Assembly (NCBI RefSeq): GCF_920984665.1
Contig: NZ_CAKLBP010000004.1
Coordinates: forward strand, 1-64,000
Direction: 5' to 3'
Length of the DNA: 64,000 nucleotides
DNA from: Pedobacter sp. Leaf170
Lineage (GTDB): Bacteria; Bacteroidota; Bacteroidia; Sphingobacteriales; Sphingobacteriaceae
The notes below the pieces were generated by a model that saw only the letters and a program-made list of their open reading frames with translations, ran no database searches and was not told the origin of the DNA. Below are positions 1-9,093 of this stretch, piece by piece (the stretch's first letter is position 1; each line of letters opens with the position of its first letter). A program made the translations under genes and the position numbers.

Positions 1-80
1 GGATGGTGGACTACAATTACCATCGACCACACCAGGCATTAAACTTCAAATCTCCTGTAGATTTATTGCAGGAAATTTGA
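1..80 (+). CDS. IS3-type transposase, C-terminal end (partial)
   Basis: Reading from base 3, the plus strand encodes the last 25 residues of an integrase-core transposase and stops with TGA at 78-80. The segment YNYHRPHQALN followed by SPVDLL is the typical C-terminal signature of IS3/IS150-group OrfB transposases, just after the catalytic glutamate region. The gene begins outside the window, so family and integrity cannot be settled. The element probably ends 40-50 bp downstream: the sequence around 108-127 (ending GGGGAGCTTACA) looks like a terminal inverted repeat ending in CA, but its partner lies outside the window. The neighbouring minus-strand lipoprotein gene runs into this end. Confidence 0.8.
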   Translation, partial: MVDYNYHRPHQALNFKSPVDLLQEI

Positions 81-122
81 GGACAAAATTATACTTTTGA
101 ATGGTCTGAAAAACAGGGGAGC

Positions 123-1069
123 TTACACACCAGCTGACAACTCAACAATATCTCCATTACTCTTTGTGTAATATGTCGGCAAGCCAAAGACAATATGATT
201 AACATCAATATGCCTAATTAACCTGTTACTACCCCCAACCCAAACCCACTCAAGCTTGATTTTATTTAGACCTGCCTCTTGCCAATTTGCGCCTGAAGTT
301 TTAATAAAAACGAATGACTCGCAGTCTGTATCCAAAGATTCATCTTTACCTGTTCCAGTATCACCGGGAGGTTGTTCTTCTTGGTCAACCCCATTCGGAC
401 CATTCGTTCCACATCCTGTACTAAATAGATAAGACCAATGCTGATCTACTTCAACATCGTTCTCATAATACGTATCAACCCAATAATAGTGGACACAATT
501 GGATTCCATTATTATATTATCCTTTAATTTATTCAAACTTTGCAGCTTATTAACTTTAAGGTTTGGTTGTTTATTAGACAGTTTATTTTCGTCGCTCGAA
601 TTTTGAAATCGAAGAATTGATTTATCCTTAATCTTTTTACCTAATGACGTAAGTTTATACAACTTTAATGGCGTTAAGCTTGTTGTATCAGATAAATTTT
701 CCTTAAATAGATTTAATATTTGATATCTTCTAAGGTCATTTTCAACTTTGATTACCAAATATAATTGACCCTTTTTATTAGTTAAATCAAAAAGATTAGT
801 CTTTATTGGTACAGTAAGTATAAGAGATTGTTCATTCAAATACTGCGTTTTTACATTATCCCATTCGGGTTGCTGCTCAATCTTAATTGAGCTTCCAGTA
901 TTTGAATTAAGGTTGCTATTTTTATTCTTAATTTGTTCTAAGTACCAAGATTTTGCATCTGAAATTTTATCAGAAATTGATAAGTTTGATGAATTATCCT
1001 TTTTACACGAATTAAAAACAAGGGTAAAAACGTGAACCCTATTATAAGCAATAAATTTATTTTTCTCAT
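123..1069 (-). pseudogene. Frameshifted lipoprotein gene, function unknown
   Basis: I do not recognise the family. The ATG at 1069 opens a signal peptide (MRKINLLLIIGFTFLPLF), while the lipobox and the mature protein (FNSCKKDNSSNLS onward, stop at 123) lie one frame away. Adding one T to the T5 run (plus-strand A5 at 1014-1018) would fuse them into a perfect lipoprotein signal, LPLFFNSCKK. Without that base the mature frame has no ATG, and its first usable start is a TTG at 839. The full product would be about 315 residues, exported and lipid-anchored. It has a Lys/Asn-rich middle, an aromatic stretch (HYYWVDTYYE) and a Gly/Asp-rich linker before the C-terminus. The stop codon overlaps the probable right end of the flanking insertion sequence, so the C-terminus may be altered. 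A sequencing error in the homopolymer is possible. Confidence 0.6.
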
Positions 1070-1155
1070 CCTGAGCGATTTTAGATTAAAGATTAGTGGG
1101 ATGAGATTATCTAAAATAATAATTATTTATTATATAACAAAATATCTTTTAAATA

Positions 1156-1192
1156 AAAAATGCCCCTTGATGAAAATCAAGGGGCATTTTTT
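1156..1192. terminator. Bidirectional rho-independent terminator
   Basis: An 11-bp perfect stem (ATGCCCCTTGA, bases 1160-1170, with its complement 1177-1187) closes a 6-nt loop. It is flanked by an A run on the left and a T run on the right, so it can work on both strands. It lies just downstream of the minus-strand OmpA gene ending at 1208, which is its obvious target. Confidence 0.85.
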
Positions 1193-1207
1193 ATAATTTA
1201 TTAATTT

Positions 1208-2533
1208 CTAGTATAAAGTAAATTCTACACGACGATTTTTCTGACGACCAGCTGCAGTTTTGTTAGTTGCAATTGGTTGACCCATTCCGTAACCTGTAGC
1301 TTCGATACGAGAGGCATTAGCACCTTGAGAAACTAAGTAAGCTTTAACAGATTCTGCTCTTTCTTTAGATAAACGTAAGTTTAATTCTTTAGAACCTGTG
1401 TTATCAGTATGACCAGCTAATTTTAAGCTAAAGTTTTTCTGTACCAATAAAGCAGCAACTCTGTTTAATGATGCAAAAGATTTAGAACGAATTGTAGCTT
1501 TACCTAAATCAAATTCTAAGTTTTTAATCGCTTCGTTAACAACTTTACGATCTTCTTCAGTAACTACAACTTTCTCAACAACTTTTTCAGGAGTTTTCAA
1601 AGGACAACCTGAACCATCAACAACTGTACCTGAAGGTGTTCCTGGGCATTTGTCTAATTTATCAGCCACACCATCACCATCTGTATCTTTTAATAAATCA
1701 GCCATTTCAGAACGTAATCTAGCATTCTCAGCTTTTTGAGCATCTAAATCACCTTTTAATGCATTAGCCGTATTTTTTGCAGCAAGTGCTTCATCATAAG
1801 TAGCAGCAACCGGATTATGGAAAGCTAATTGTTTTCCTTTACCTAATGCAAACTCTAAACCAGCGTAAGCATAGTTGTATTTATCGTTAGTTCCGTTTTT
1901 GTATAAACCATCTAAATTATCACCATCAACATAGTTGATAGTCCAACCTAAATCGATATTAACACCATCAGAAACTTTGAATTTTGCACCAACACCTACC
2001 GGGATAATTAATTCATTGATTGTTTTTCCACCTGCATAAGACGATGAACCACCTGCAGTAGTGATAGTTGGTTTGTAACCAGCTAAACCAGCACCAGCTG
2101 AAGCGTAAAGTTGAACAGCGTTTTCTTTTCTGAACATATCAATATTGAACATATTGATAACTGCACTTAAGCTAGCTGAGTAATTTAATTTTGTATCGAA
2201 AGCAGATACAGTGCTTGTATTAGTGAAACCACTGTCATAAGCTTCAGTGTTATCACCTTTTAATTTACCCATTACTCCGTCTAAACGCAAAGAGAAATAG
2301 TTAGTTAATTGTTTCTTCACGTATACTCCGTAGCCGAAACTTGTTTTGTTATTGCTAAAATCGTTTCTTCCACCTAATGGAGATAAAGGCGTTAAACCAC
2401 CGGCATTTACACCAATTGACCAAGTTCTGAAAGGGGTTGCTGATGAGGTAGCAGGCTCTTGAGCCATTGCAGTAGACCCAACTAATAATCCGGCTAGCAC
2501 AACCGGTAGGGATTTGAATAAATTTGATTTCAT
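1208..2533 (-). CDS. OmpA family outer-membrane protein with TSP3 repeat
   Basis: A 441-residue outer-membrane porin/anchor. Residues 1-24 are a signal peptide ending AMA-Q. Residues about 35-235 form a beta-barrel-type N-terminal domain. A calcium-binding thrombospondin type-3 repeat (DTDGDGVADKLDKCPGT) is near 283-302. Residues about 337-441 are the OmpA C-terminal peptidoglycan-binding domain, with the AGHTDNTGS motif and the terminal NRRVEF. The protein ends with an aromatic residue (Tyr), as barrel proteins often do. It is probably an abundant structural protein linking outer membrane and cell wall. It is monocistronic, with a strong terminator at 1156-1192 and about 100 bp to the next gene upstream. 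Confidence 0.93.
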   Translation of the reverse strand: MKSNLFKSLPVVLAGLLVGSTAMAQEPATSSATPFRTWSIGVNAGGLTPLSPLGGRNDFSNNKTSFGYGVYVKKQLTNYFSLRLDGVMGKLKGDNTEAYDSGFTNTSTVSAFDTKLNYSASLSAVINMFNIDMFRKENAVQLYASAGAGLAGYKPTITTAGGSSSYAGGKTINELIIPVGVGAKFKVSDGVNIDLGWTINYVDGDNLDGLYKNGTNDKYNYAYAGLEFALGKGKQLAFHNPVAATYDEALAAKNTANALKGDLDAQKAENARLRSEMADLLKDTDGDGVADKLDKCPGTPSGTVVDGSGCPLKTPEKVVEKVVVTEEDRKVVNEAIKNLEFDLGKATIRSKSFASLNRVAALLVQKNFSLKLAGHTDNTGSKELNLRLSKERAESVKAYLVSQGANASRIEATGYGMGQPIATNKTAAGRQKNRRVEFTLY

Positions 2534-2631
2534 CTTGTTTTAAGTTTTAACGTTAATAAGCGTTGCCCACCTATTACAATCGTCATACCAAAAATGTTTA
2601 AGAATGATAAATAATTTTCAACTTTTTAAAA

Positions 2632-4350
2632 TTAATAACCTATAGCTTTATCGTCACCACGCGGATCGGCTCCGCCTTGGTAATAACCCCATTTGGTTCT
2701 AAGGATTGCATCAACACGCCCAATTGGCCCTCTAGACAATATTTTGTACCCCTTTGATTTTAATTTCTCGGTAGATAAACTATCTAAAGCACCTGTTTCT
2801 ACATACACTTCATCTGGCAGCCATTGATGGTGAAATTTTTTAGCAGAAACAGCAGATTGCATCGACATATCAAAATCAATAACATTAATGATTGTCTGAA
2901 ATACAGACGTTATAATGGTAGAGCCTCCGGGTGTACCAACAACCATAAATAATTTTCCATCTTTTTCAACAATACTTGGTGTCATAGAGCTAAGCATTCT
3001 TTTGTTAGGAGCAATGGCATTGGCTTCTCCGCCAACCAAACCATACATATTTGGTGCCCCTGGCTTTACAGAAAAATCGTCCATTTCATTATTCAAAAGA
3101 AAACCTGCACCTTTTACAGCAACCAGCGACCCATAAGAACCGTTTAACGTAGTGGTTATAGACACTGCATTTCCTTCTTTATCAACTATAGAAAAATGAG
3201 TGGTTTCTTCATGTTCTTTTGCATTTACATCACCTGCTTTAACTTCAGCGCTCGGCGTTGCTTTAGCCCAGTTAAAGCTTGCCATTCTATTTGTATTGTA
3301 TTTAAGACTGGTTAATTTTGATTCAGGCACTTTATAAAAATCAGGGTCGCCGAGGTGTGTAGCCCTGTCTGCATAAACTCTTCTTTCTGCCTCAACAATC
3401 AATTGAACTGTAGAATCTGCATTATGACCCCATTTTTTTAGTGGATAAGGTTCTACAGATTGTAATAATTGAATAAGTGCAATACCGCCGCTAGATGTTG
3501 GCGGCATGGTAATAATTTTATATCCTCTATAATTCCCCGTTATAGGCTTACGCCATGCAGAATGGTAATTTTTCAAATCTTCTTTAGAGATTAAACCCTT
3601 CCCTTTCTGCATTTCTGCCACAATAAAATCAGCAACACTTCCCTCATAGAACCCTGCTCTACCTTTTTCCTGAACCAATTTTAAGGTGTTTGCCAATTCT
3701 TGTTGAACTAATAGATCATTTTCCTTCCAGGTGCCTTCTAAACTTACAAATGCGGTTCCATCCGGATTAAATTTCATAAAATTTCTGTGTAGACCATTTA
3801 GTTCACCAGCCTGGCGTTTGGTAATTTGAAAGCCGTTTTGAGCCAAATCAATAGAAGGTTGTACAACCTGTGCCCAGGTTAATTTACCGTATTTTTTATG
3901 TGCTTCAACCATGCCATCAACTGAGCCTGGTACACCTGCTGCAAGATGACCGTACAAACTTTTAGCTACAATCGGGTTTCCGGCAGAATCTAAATACATA
4001 TCTCTACTTGCCGCAGAAGGTCCTTTTTCTCTAAAATCAAGGGTGTTTATTTCTCCTTTTGATGAACGATAAACCATAAAGCCACCGCCCCCAATATTCC
4101 CCGCATTGGGGTAAACAACTGCCAATGCAAATTGAACTGCTACCGCAGCATCAACAGCATTACCACCCTTTTTTAAAATATCTACACCAACTTTTGATGC
4201 TTCGGGATGCGCAGACACCACCATCCCGTTTTTGTATTCATCACTATTTTTTTTACCTAATTGTCCGCTAACACAACCAGAAAGTGTTAAGGCAATTAAA
4301 AAACATCCTGTTAGGATAAAATTAAGTTGAAGCTTTATAGTCTTCTGCAT
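2632..4350 (-). CDS. ggt: Gamma-glutamyltransferase (lipoprotein)
   Basis: Cleaves gamma-glutamyl bonds of glutathione and transfers the glutamyl group to water or amino acids in the periplasm. The ATG at 4350 (MQKTIKLQ) is chosen because the 18-nt upstream extension starts only with TTG. The N-terminus is a lipoprotein signal with lipobox LSGC. The proenzyme signature is clear: NIGGGGFM, the substrate-binding Arg in DFRE (about residue 107), and the autoprocessing/catalytic Thr in TTHFSIVD (about 383), which starts the small subunit. PGGSTIITSV near the C-terminus is also typical. At 572 residues the length is normal. The start lies inside the 3' end of the acyl-CoA synthetase gene (29-bp overlap), so the two genes are probably co-transcribed. 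Confidence 0.95.
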   Translation of the reverse strand: MQKTIKLQLNFILTGCFLIALTLSGCVSGQLGKKNSDEYKNGMVVSAHPEASKVGVDILKKGGNAVDAAVAVQFALAVVYPNAGNIGGGGFMVYRSSKGEINTLDFREKGPSAASRDMYLDSAGNPIVAKSLYGHLAAGVPGSVDGMVEAHKKYGKLTWAQVVQPSIDLAQNGFQITKRQAGELNGLHRNFMKFNPDGTAFVSLEGTWKENDLLVQQELANTLKLVQEKGRAGFYEGSVADFIVAEMQKGKGLISKEDLKNYHSAWRKPITGNYRGYKIITMPPTSSGGIALIQLLQSVEPYPLKKWGHNADSTVQLIVEAERRVYADRATHLGDPDFYKVPESKLTSLKYNTNRMASFNWAKATPSAEVKAGDVNAKEHEETTHFSIVDKEGNAVSITTTLNGSYGSLVAVKGAGFLLNNEMDDFSVKPGAPNMYGLVGGEANAIAPNKRMLSSMTPSIVEKDGKLFMVVGTPGGSTIITSVFQTIINVIDFDMSMQSAVSAKKFHHQWLPDEVYVETGALDSLSTEKLKSKGYKILSRGPIGRVDAILRTKWGYYQGGADPRGDDKAIGY

Positions 4351-6097
4351 CTTTGTAAATTTTTTCAATTATAGTATTATTTTTTTCGGTTATTACCTTT
4401 CTTTTCAAGCTTAATTTTGGTGTAAGTTCCCCACCATCAATACTCCATTCTTTTGGGAGTAATGCAATTCGTTTAATTTGCTCCCATTTACCAAAACCCA
4501 CATTAGCAGCTTCAATTACTTCATTATATTTAGCTAAAATCTGTTCGTTTTTAATTATTTCTTCGTTAGATGTGAACGAAATCCCTTTACGAGCCGCCCA
4601 GTTTTTTAACGTTTCAAAGTTCGGCACAACCAATGCCGACGGAAATTTTCGATTTTCGCCTAAAACCATTATCTGCTCAATAAAAATAGATTCTTTATAC
4701 TTGTTCTCTAGCATTTGTGGCGCAATATATTTGCCACCGGCCGTTTTAAACATCTCTTTTTTCCTATCGGTGATTCTTAAAAACCGACCATCAACCAATT
4801 CGCCGATATCGCCGGTGTGAAACCATCCATCTTTATCAATCGCCTCGTCGGTTAAATCAGGACGGTTATAATAACCTTTCATCACCTGATGTCCGCGGGT
4901 TAAAACTTCCCCATCTGGTGCAATTTTAACTTCTACACCACTAATCACTTCTCCAACAGAACCAAACATTGTACCGCCGAAATGATTAACCGTAATTACA
5001 GGCGAAGTTTCTGTTAAGCCATAACCCTCAAATACCGGCATACCAGCGGCCCAAAAAATTCTGGCTAAACGAGGATTTAACGCTGCACCACCCGAAACAA
5101 TAACCACAATTTGGCCACCTAATGCTTCCTGCCATTTTTTAAAAACAAGTTTACGAGCGATGGAAAGTTTAAAATTATACCAGGCTCCGGCATCAATTGT
5201 ATACTTTTCGGCAAGCGCCACCGACCAAAAGAAAATTCCCTTTTTTACTCCGCTTAGCGATTTACCTTTTTCCATAATTTTATCGTAAACCTTTTCTAAC
5301 AAACGCGGTACGGTAGAAAATGCATTAGGTTTTACATGCTGAATATCGGCAACAATGGTTTCCATACTTTCGGCATAATAAACTGAAGTGCGGTTAAACA
5401 GATATAAATAAATTATCATCCGTTCGAAAATGTGTGAAAGTGGCAAAAAGCTTAAACCTTTATTAACGCCTTGCGGCATTACCACCGCAGAATGCACAAA
5501 ATTACAAACCAGATTACTATGCGTAAGCATTACGCCTTTCGGTGTACCGGTTGTTCCAGAAGTATATATTAAGGTAAGAATATCTTCGGGTGTAATTTGG
5601 TTACGATGCTCATCAAGATTAATTTCGGGACTGTTTTGCCCATCGTTAATAAGCACTTTCCAATTATCAGCTCCGCTAACTTCATTAAAAGTATAAATCT
5701 TAATTTGAGGATTTACAGCCTCTATATTTGGTTTTACTTTCTTATATAAATCTTCATCCGCAACAAAAATTATTGAGATTTCAGCATCCTTTAATATGAA
5801 TTGAATATCGTGATCAGCTAATGTTGGATATAAAGGAATTTGATAAGCACCAATTTGATTTGCAGCAAAATCTGCAATGTTCCATTCTGGTCTGTTATGA
5901 GACATTACAGCAACTCTACCACCTTTTTTAATGCCAACTTTTATTAAACCTCGGCTCAAACTATCAACGGTGGCACAAAATTCTTCTGTACTGTAATTTA
6001 TCCACTTGCCATTTACTTTTCCGTTAATAAATTCTGACTTAGGCTGTTCAAGACTAAATTTTAGGAGGTCGAATACACGTTTAATATCTGCAGCCAT
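4322..6097 (-). CDS. Long-chain fatty-acid--CoA ligase (AMP-forming)
   Basis: A 591-residue ANL-superfamily enzyme that activates long-chain fatty acids to acyl-CoA using ATP. Visible motifs in order are the P-loop-like IYTSGTTGTPKGV (about residues 174-186), GYGLTETSPV (A5 region) and GWFHTGDIG with a following TDRKKEMFKTAGGKYIAP (hinge and A8/A10 region including the catalytic Lys region). The internal LPLSHIFER is typical of the FadD15-like long-chain clade common in Bacteroidota. No signal peptide is present, so it acts at the cytoplasmic face. It overlaps the downstream ggt gene. Confidence 0.93.
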   Translation of the reverse strand: MAADIKRVFDLLKFSLEQPKSEFINGKVNGKWINYSTEEFCATVDSLSRGLIKVGIKKGGRVAVMSHNRPEWNIADFAANQIGAYQIPLYPTLADHDIQFILKDAEISIIFVADEDLYKKVKPNIEAVNPQIKIYTFNEVSGADNWKVLINDGQNSPEINLDEHRNQITPEDILTLIYTSGTTGTPKGVMLTHSNLVCNFVHSAVVMPQGVNKGLSFLPLSHIFERMIIYLYLFNRTSVYYAESMETIVADIQHVKPNAFSTVPRLLEKVYDKIMEKGKSLSGVKKGIFFWSVALAEKYTIDAGAWYNFKLSIARKLVFKKWQEALGGQIVVIVSGGAALNPRLARIFWAAGMPVFEGYGLTETSPVITVNHFGGTMFGSVGEVISGVEVKIAPDGEVLTRGHQVMKGYYNRPDLTDEAIDKDGWFHTGDIGELVDGRFLRITDRKKEMFKTAGGKYIAPQMLENKYKESIFIEQIMVLGENRKFPSALVVPNFETLKNWAARKGISFTSNEEIIKNEQILAKYNEVIEAANVGFGKWEQIKRIALLPKEWSIDGGELTPKLSLKRKVITEKNNTIIEKIYKDAEDYKAST

Positions 6098-6348
6098 AAG
6101 ATTTTATTATTTGGTTAAGTTAAAAATATCACCTCAAAAAGCCAATGAATATCAAGAGGTTGAATTCTGGAGATCATCTAATTTTTATGGAAACTATTTT
6201 GAGGTACAATTTATTGGAATAAACTTAGCAAATACATTATTACTATGCAAGCATTGTTTTTATGAAAGACAATTTTTACCTAAAAAATATAAACGGCACT
6301 AAAGTTGTTAGGCAGATATTACTTTAAAAAAACATTAAATATCACATT

Positions 6349-6825
6349 ATGAAAAAATTATTTACTATTTTATGTTGCACAGCTCTATTTGCTCTGGCAA
6401 CAACATCTGTAAAAGCACAAGACTACAAAAATGCTATTGGTGGTCGTTTTGGAAGCTACAACGGTGTTTCATTTAAAACTGCTTTAAGTTCAAACACTAA
6501 GTTAGAGCTAATTGGTAATTTCAGAAGTAACCGTAATTTTAGCTGGGCTCAATTAACCGGTCTTTACGAAGTTTATAATCCAATTGGTGGTGCGCCAGGT
6601 TTAAAATGGTACTATGGTGGTGGTGCAAGTGTAGGTTCTGTTAAAAATAAAGCATTTGATTCAAGCGATATTTACTTAGGTCTTAACGGTGTTTTAGGTT
6701 TAGATTATAAATTTAAGGGCGCTCCGATCAACTTATCACTAGATTGGATTCCAACTTTAAGAGTTACACCTGATACTGATTTCTATAGTGGAGATATTGG
6801 TTTAGGTGTTAGATTCACTTTCTAA
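6349..6825 (+). CDS. Small secreted outer-membrane beta-barrel-like protein
   Basis: 158 residues with a clear signal peptide (cleavage near VKAQ, residue 24) followed by alternating short hydrophobic strands rich in Gly, Tyr and Phe, ending in VRFTF. This matches a small 8-strand outer-membrane barrel of the OmpX/OmpW-like type. The pattern is seen in the sequence; the exact family is not recognised. Its promoter should lie in 6098-6348, the divergent space shared with the acyl-CoA synthetase gene. A strong terminator follows at 6841. Confidence 0.8.
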   Translation: MKKLFTILCCTALFALATTSVKAQDYKNAIGGRFGSYNGVSFKTALSSNTKLELIGNFRSNRNFSWAQLTGLYEVYNPIGGAPGLKWYYGGGASVGSVKNKAFDSSDIYLGLNGVLGLDYKFKGAPINLSLDWIPTLRVTPDTDFYSGDIGLGVRFTF

Positions 6826-6840
6826 GCTTAATTCAAAATA

Positions 6841-6878
6841 AAAAACGCTCTGGTAAATAATTATCAGAGCGTTTTTTT
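6841..6878. terminator. Bidirectional terminator between convergent genes
   Basis: A stem of AAAAACGCTCTG (6841-6852) paired with CAGAGCGTTTTT (from 6865), followed by seven T on the plus strand and preceded by an A run. It sits between the plus-strand small barrel gene (ends 6825) and the minus-strand M61 peptidase gene (ends 6899) and can serve both. Confidence 0.85.
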
Positions 6879-6898
6879 ATGTCAAAAATTTTATCAAT

Positions 6899-8728
6899 TT
6901 ATATTCCCATCCACTTTTTCAATACCGCTTTTTGAGCCGGTGTTGCATTTTCATCAATGGTTGCTTTTAAACGCACACTCGGATTAGCCTTTAGTGTTAA
7001 AGTAATCTCTTTTTCAATTCCATCACGTTTAACTTTAAGCTTTAATGTATCGCCAATATTCTTTTTGGCAACAATAGGTAATGCTTCTAAAGATACAGCT
7101 GGTGTACGCAATTTAATATTTGATAAAGCATCACCAACGGTAACATCATCAAGTGAAATAATTACATCATTCACATTTAAACCAGCATCCCAAGCTGCAG
7201 AACCTCTTGTAGTGCTGGTAACTGCTAAACCATCATTGGTTAATTGTCCGGCTGCACCTGTAACCGGCTTATCAGGTGTGGCATTTTCAGTAGAAACATT
7301 AACGCCGGCATAGCCAAAGTATTTTACATATTCAGCATCAATAACCCCATTCACATATTTCTCCCAAAAATTTGTAAAACTAATACCAGCAACTTTTTCT
7401 ACCATTGCTTTAAATTCAGCATCAGTATAACCGCGTTTTAATGTTTTACATTGCAGGTACATTGCTTTCATCACATCATCTAAACTTTTAGCGCCTTTTG
7501 TTGCATTGATGATTTCCAAATCCATTAAAATACCAATTACTTCACCTTTACTGTAATAAGAAATTGAATTATTTTTCGAATTTTCGTTAGGGCGATAACC
7601 AATTATCCATGCATCATAACTTGATGAAGCAGCAGATTGAACTTTAGCGCCCGGAGTATTTAAAACAGTAGCGGTTGCTGCTGCTAAACCATTTACAAAT
7701 CCATTCGGATCTTCAAAACCTGCCCTTAACATGTATTTGTTTTCGTAGTAAGATGTAAAACCTTCAGCTACCCAAAGATTAGTTGTATAGTTTTCATTAT
7801 CATAATCAAATGGGCCTAAAGCTACCGGACGTAAACGTTTTACATTCCACAAATGATGATATTCATGCGCAACTAAACTTAAAAAGCCTTTATAACCCGC
7901 AGCTGTGCTGTAAGCATTTCTGGTTGCTCCTAAAGTTGTAGAATTTAAATGTTCTAAACCTCCGCCACCGCGGTTAAAATTATGAACAATGAACAAATAA
8001 TATTTATTTGGATTTTCACCATAAACTGCTGTAGCCTGCTCAACAATTTTGGCCATATCAACCTTTAACTTTTCTTTATCATAGTTACCTCCACCATACA
8101 TTGCAACCTCATGGCGAACGCCCGAAGCCATAAATTCGAATGTATCCTGATTACCAACTTCAATCGGACTATCATATAACCAATCGAAATCTGGTGCCGA
8201 GTAAGTAAATTGTGCTCCAGCAACAGGAGTTAGGCCTGTAGATACTTTGCTCCAGGTATTAAACGGGATAATTTTCACCGTGCTCGGAGATTTAATCATC
8301 CCAGCCGGATGCATAAAAATTCCTGTTGGCGATAAAAACGCATGCGATTCATCGATAAATGGTGTACGAACAGAAATTTCAAAAGCATAAACACGATAGT
8401 TTATTTTAATGTTGTTCGCCTTAGCAGAGAATATCCTCCAAATATTTTTTCTTACTTTTTCTACTTTTAAGGCTTTTCCAGAAGCTGAAGCTGTAAATCC
8501 TTCAACACTTTTCTCAAACTCGCGAACCAGGTAAGAACCTGGCGTCCAAACCGGCATTTTAACATCAACATAATCTTTTGCTAAGCCCGAAATATTCATT
8601 TGAACTTCGGCATAATGAGCTTGCGGCTCTTTAAAGGAAACCTCAAAACCTATTTTTACTTGCGCCTTCGCTCCCATAACCGCTAATAGTATTAAAACTA
8701 AATTTAAAATTGACTTTTTGATAAACAT
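6899..8728 (-). CDS. M61 family metallopeptidase with PDZ domain
   Basis: A 609-residue exported aminopeptidase of the glycyl-aminopeptidase/M61 family. The signal peptide ends at KAQ (residue 23). An N-terminal beta domain with WTPGSYLVREF (about 61-71) is typical of the family. The catalytic zinc motif is HEYHHLWN (about 288-295), with the third ligand likely the Glu in AEGFTSYYE (about 322). The conserved GGGGLEHLNS (about 254-263) is also family-specific. A PDZ domain lies around 470-570 (AAWDAGLNVNDVIISLDD). It probably trims peptides in the periplasm. It is monocistronic between a candidate promoter at 8746-8775 and a shared terminator. Confidence 0.92.
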   Translation of the reverse strand: MFIKKSILNLVLILLAVMGAKAQVKIGFEVSFKEPQAHYAEVQMNISGLAKDYVDVKMPVWTPGSYLVREFEKSVEGFTASASGKALKVEKVRKNIWRIFSAKANNIKINYRVYAFEISVRTPFIDESHAFLSPTGIFMHPAGMIKSPSTVKIIPFNTWSKVSTGLTPVAGAQFTYSAPDFDWLYDSPIEVGNQDTFEFMASGVRHEVAMYGGGNYDKEKLKVDMAKIVEQATAVYGENPNKYYLFIVHNFNRGGGGLEHLNSTTLGATRNAYSTAAGYKGFLSLVAHEYHHLWNVKRLRPVALGPFDYDNENYTTNLWVAEGFTSYYENKYMLRAGFEDPNGFVNGLAAATATVLNTPGAKVQSAASSSYDAWIIGYRPNENSKNNSISYYSKGEVIGILMDLEIINATKGAKSLDDVMKAMYLQCKTLKRGYTDAEFKAMVEKVAGISFTNFWEKYVNGVIDAEYVKYFGYAGVNVSTENATPDKPVTGAAGQLTNDGLAVTSTTRGSAAWDAGLNVNDVIISLDDVTVGDALSNIKLRTPAVSLEALPIVAKKNIGDTLKLKVKRDGIEKEITLTLKANPSVRLKATIDENATPAQKAVLKKWMGI

Positions 8729-8745
8729 ATAGATTTGTTTTGTCG

Positions 8746-8775
8746 CAAATTTATATTTTATGTGGATGGATTAAA
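8746..8775 (-). promoter_or_regulatory. Candidate Bacteroidota promoter for the M61 peptidase
   Basis: Reading the minus strand there is a perfect -7 element TAAATTTG (8753-8746) matching TAnnTTTG. It is preceded after 18 bp by TTTA (8775-8772), a 3/4 match to the -33 TTTG box. It lies 18 bp upstream of the start codon. The remainder of the 8754-9093 gap, which is shared with the divergent efflux operon, shows nothing else I can support. Confidence 0.4.
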
Positions 8776-9093
8776 ATTAAATTACAAATTGTGTCGTAAA
8801 ATAATTGTGGTTAAATCTCAAAGTATCAATTTACTGCTCAAAATCTGCTTATGTAAAATAATTGTGCATATTTAAACCTGCTTGTTAAATGTTTGTCGTT
8901 AACATAGGGCAAAACTTAAAAGTAGTATTGCAACAATAGATGAAATATTATGATTGTTGGATTATTAGAAAATAAATATGCTGTAACATCCTTAATACAA
9001 CATTTTTAGCAAGAACTAAATAGATATTTTTACGCTCTGCTTTCTAAATTAAAACAGTTAACTAATGTTTAGAAGGCTCAACACAAAAGAAAA

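Noticed and set aside
2915..3136. Plus-strand ORF of 73 codons inside ggt
   Set aside because: It is antisense to a clear enzyme gene and its residues have no family features.
6006..6302. Plus-strand ORF of 98 codons across the acyl-CoA synthetase start
   Set aside because: It overlaps the N-terminus of the synthetase in antisense and has no start context or recognisable motif.
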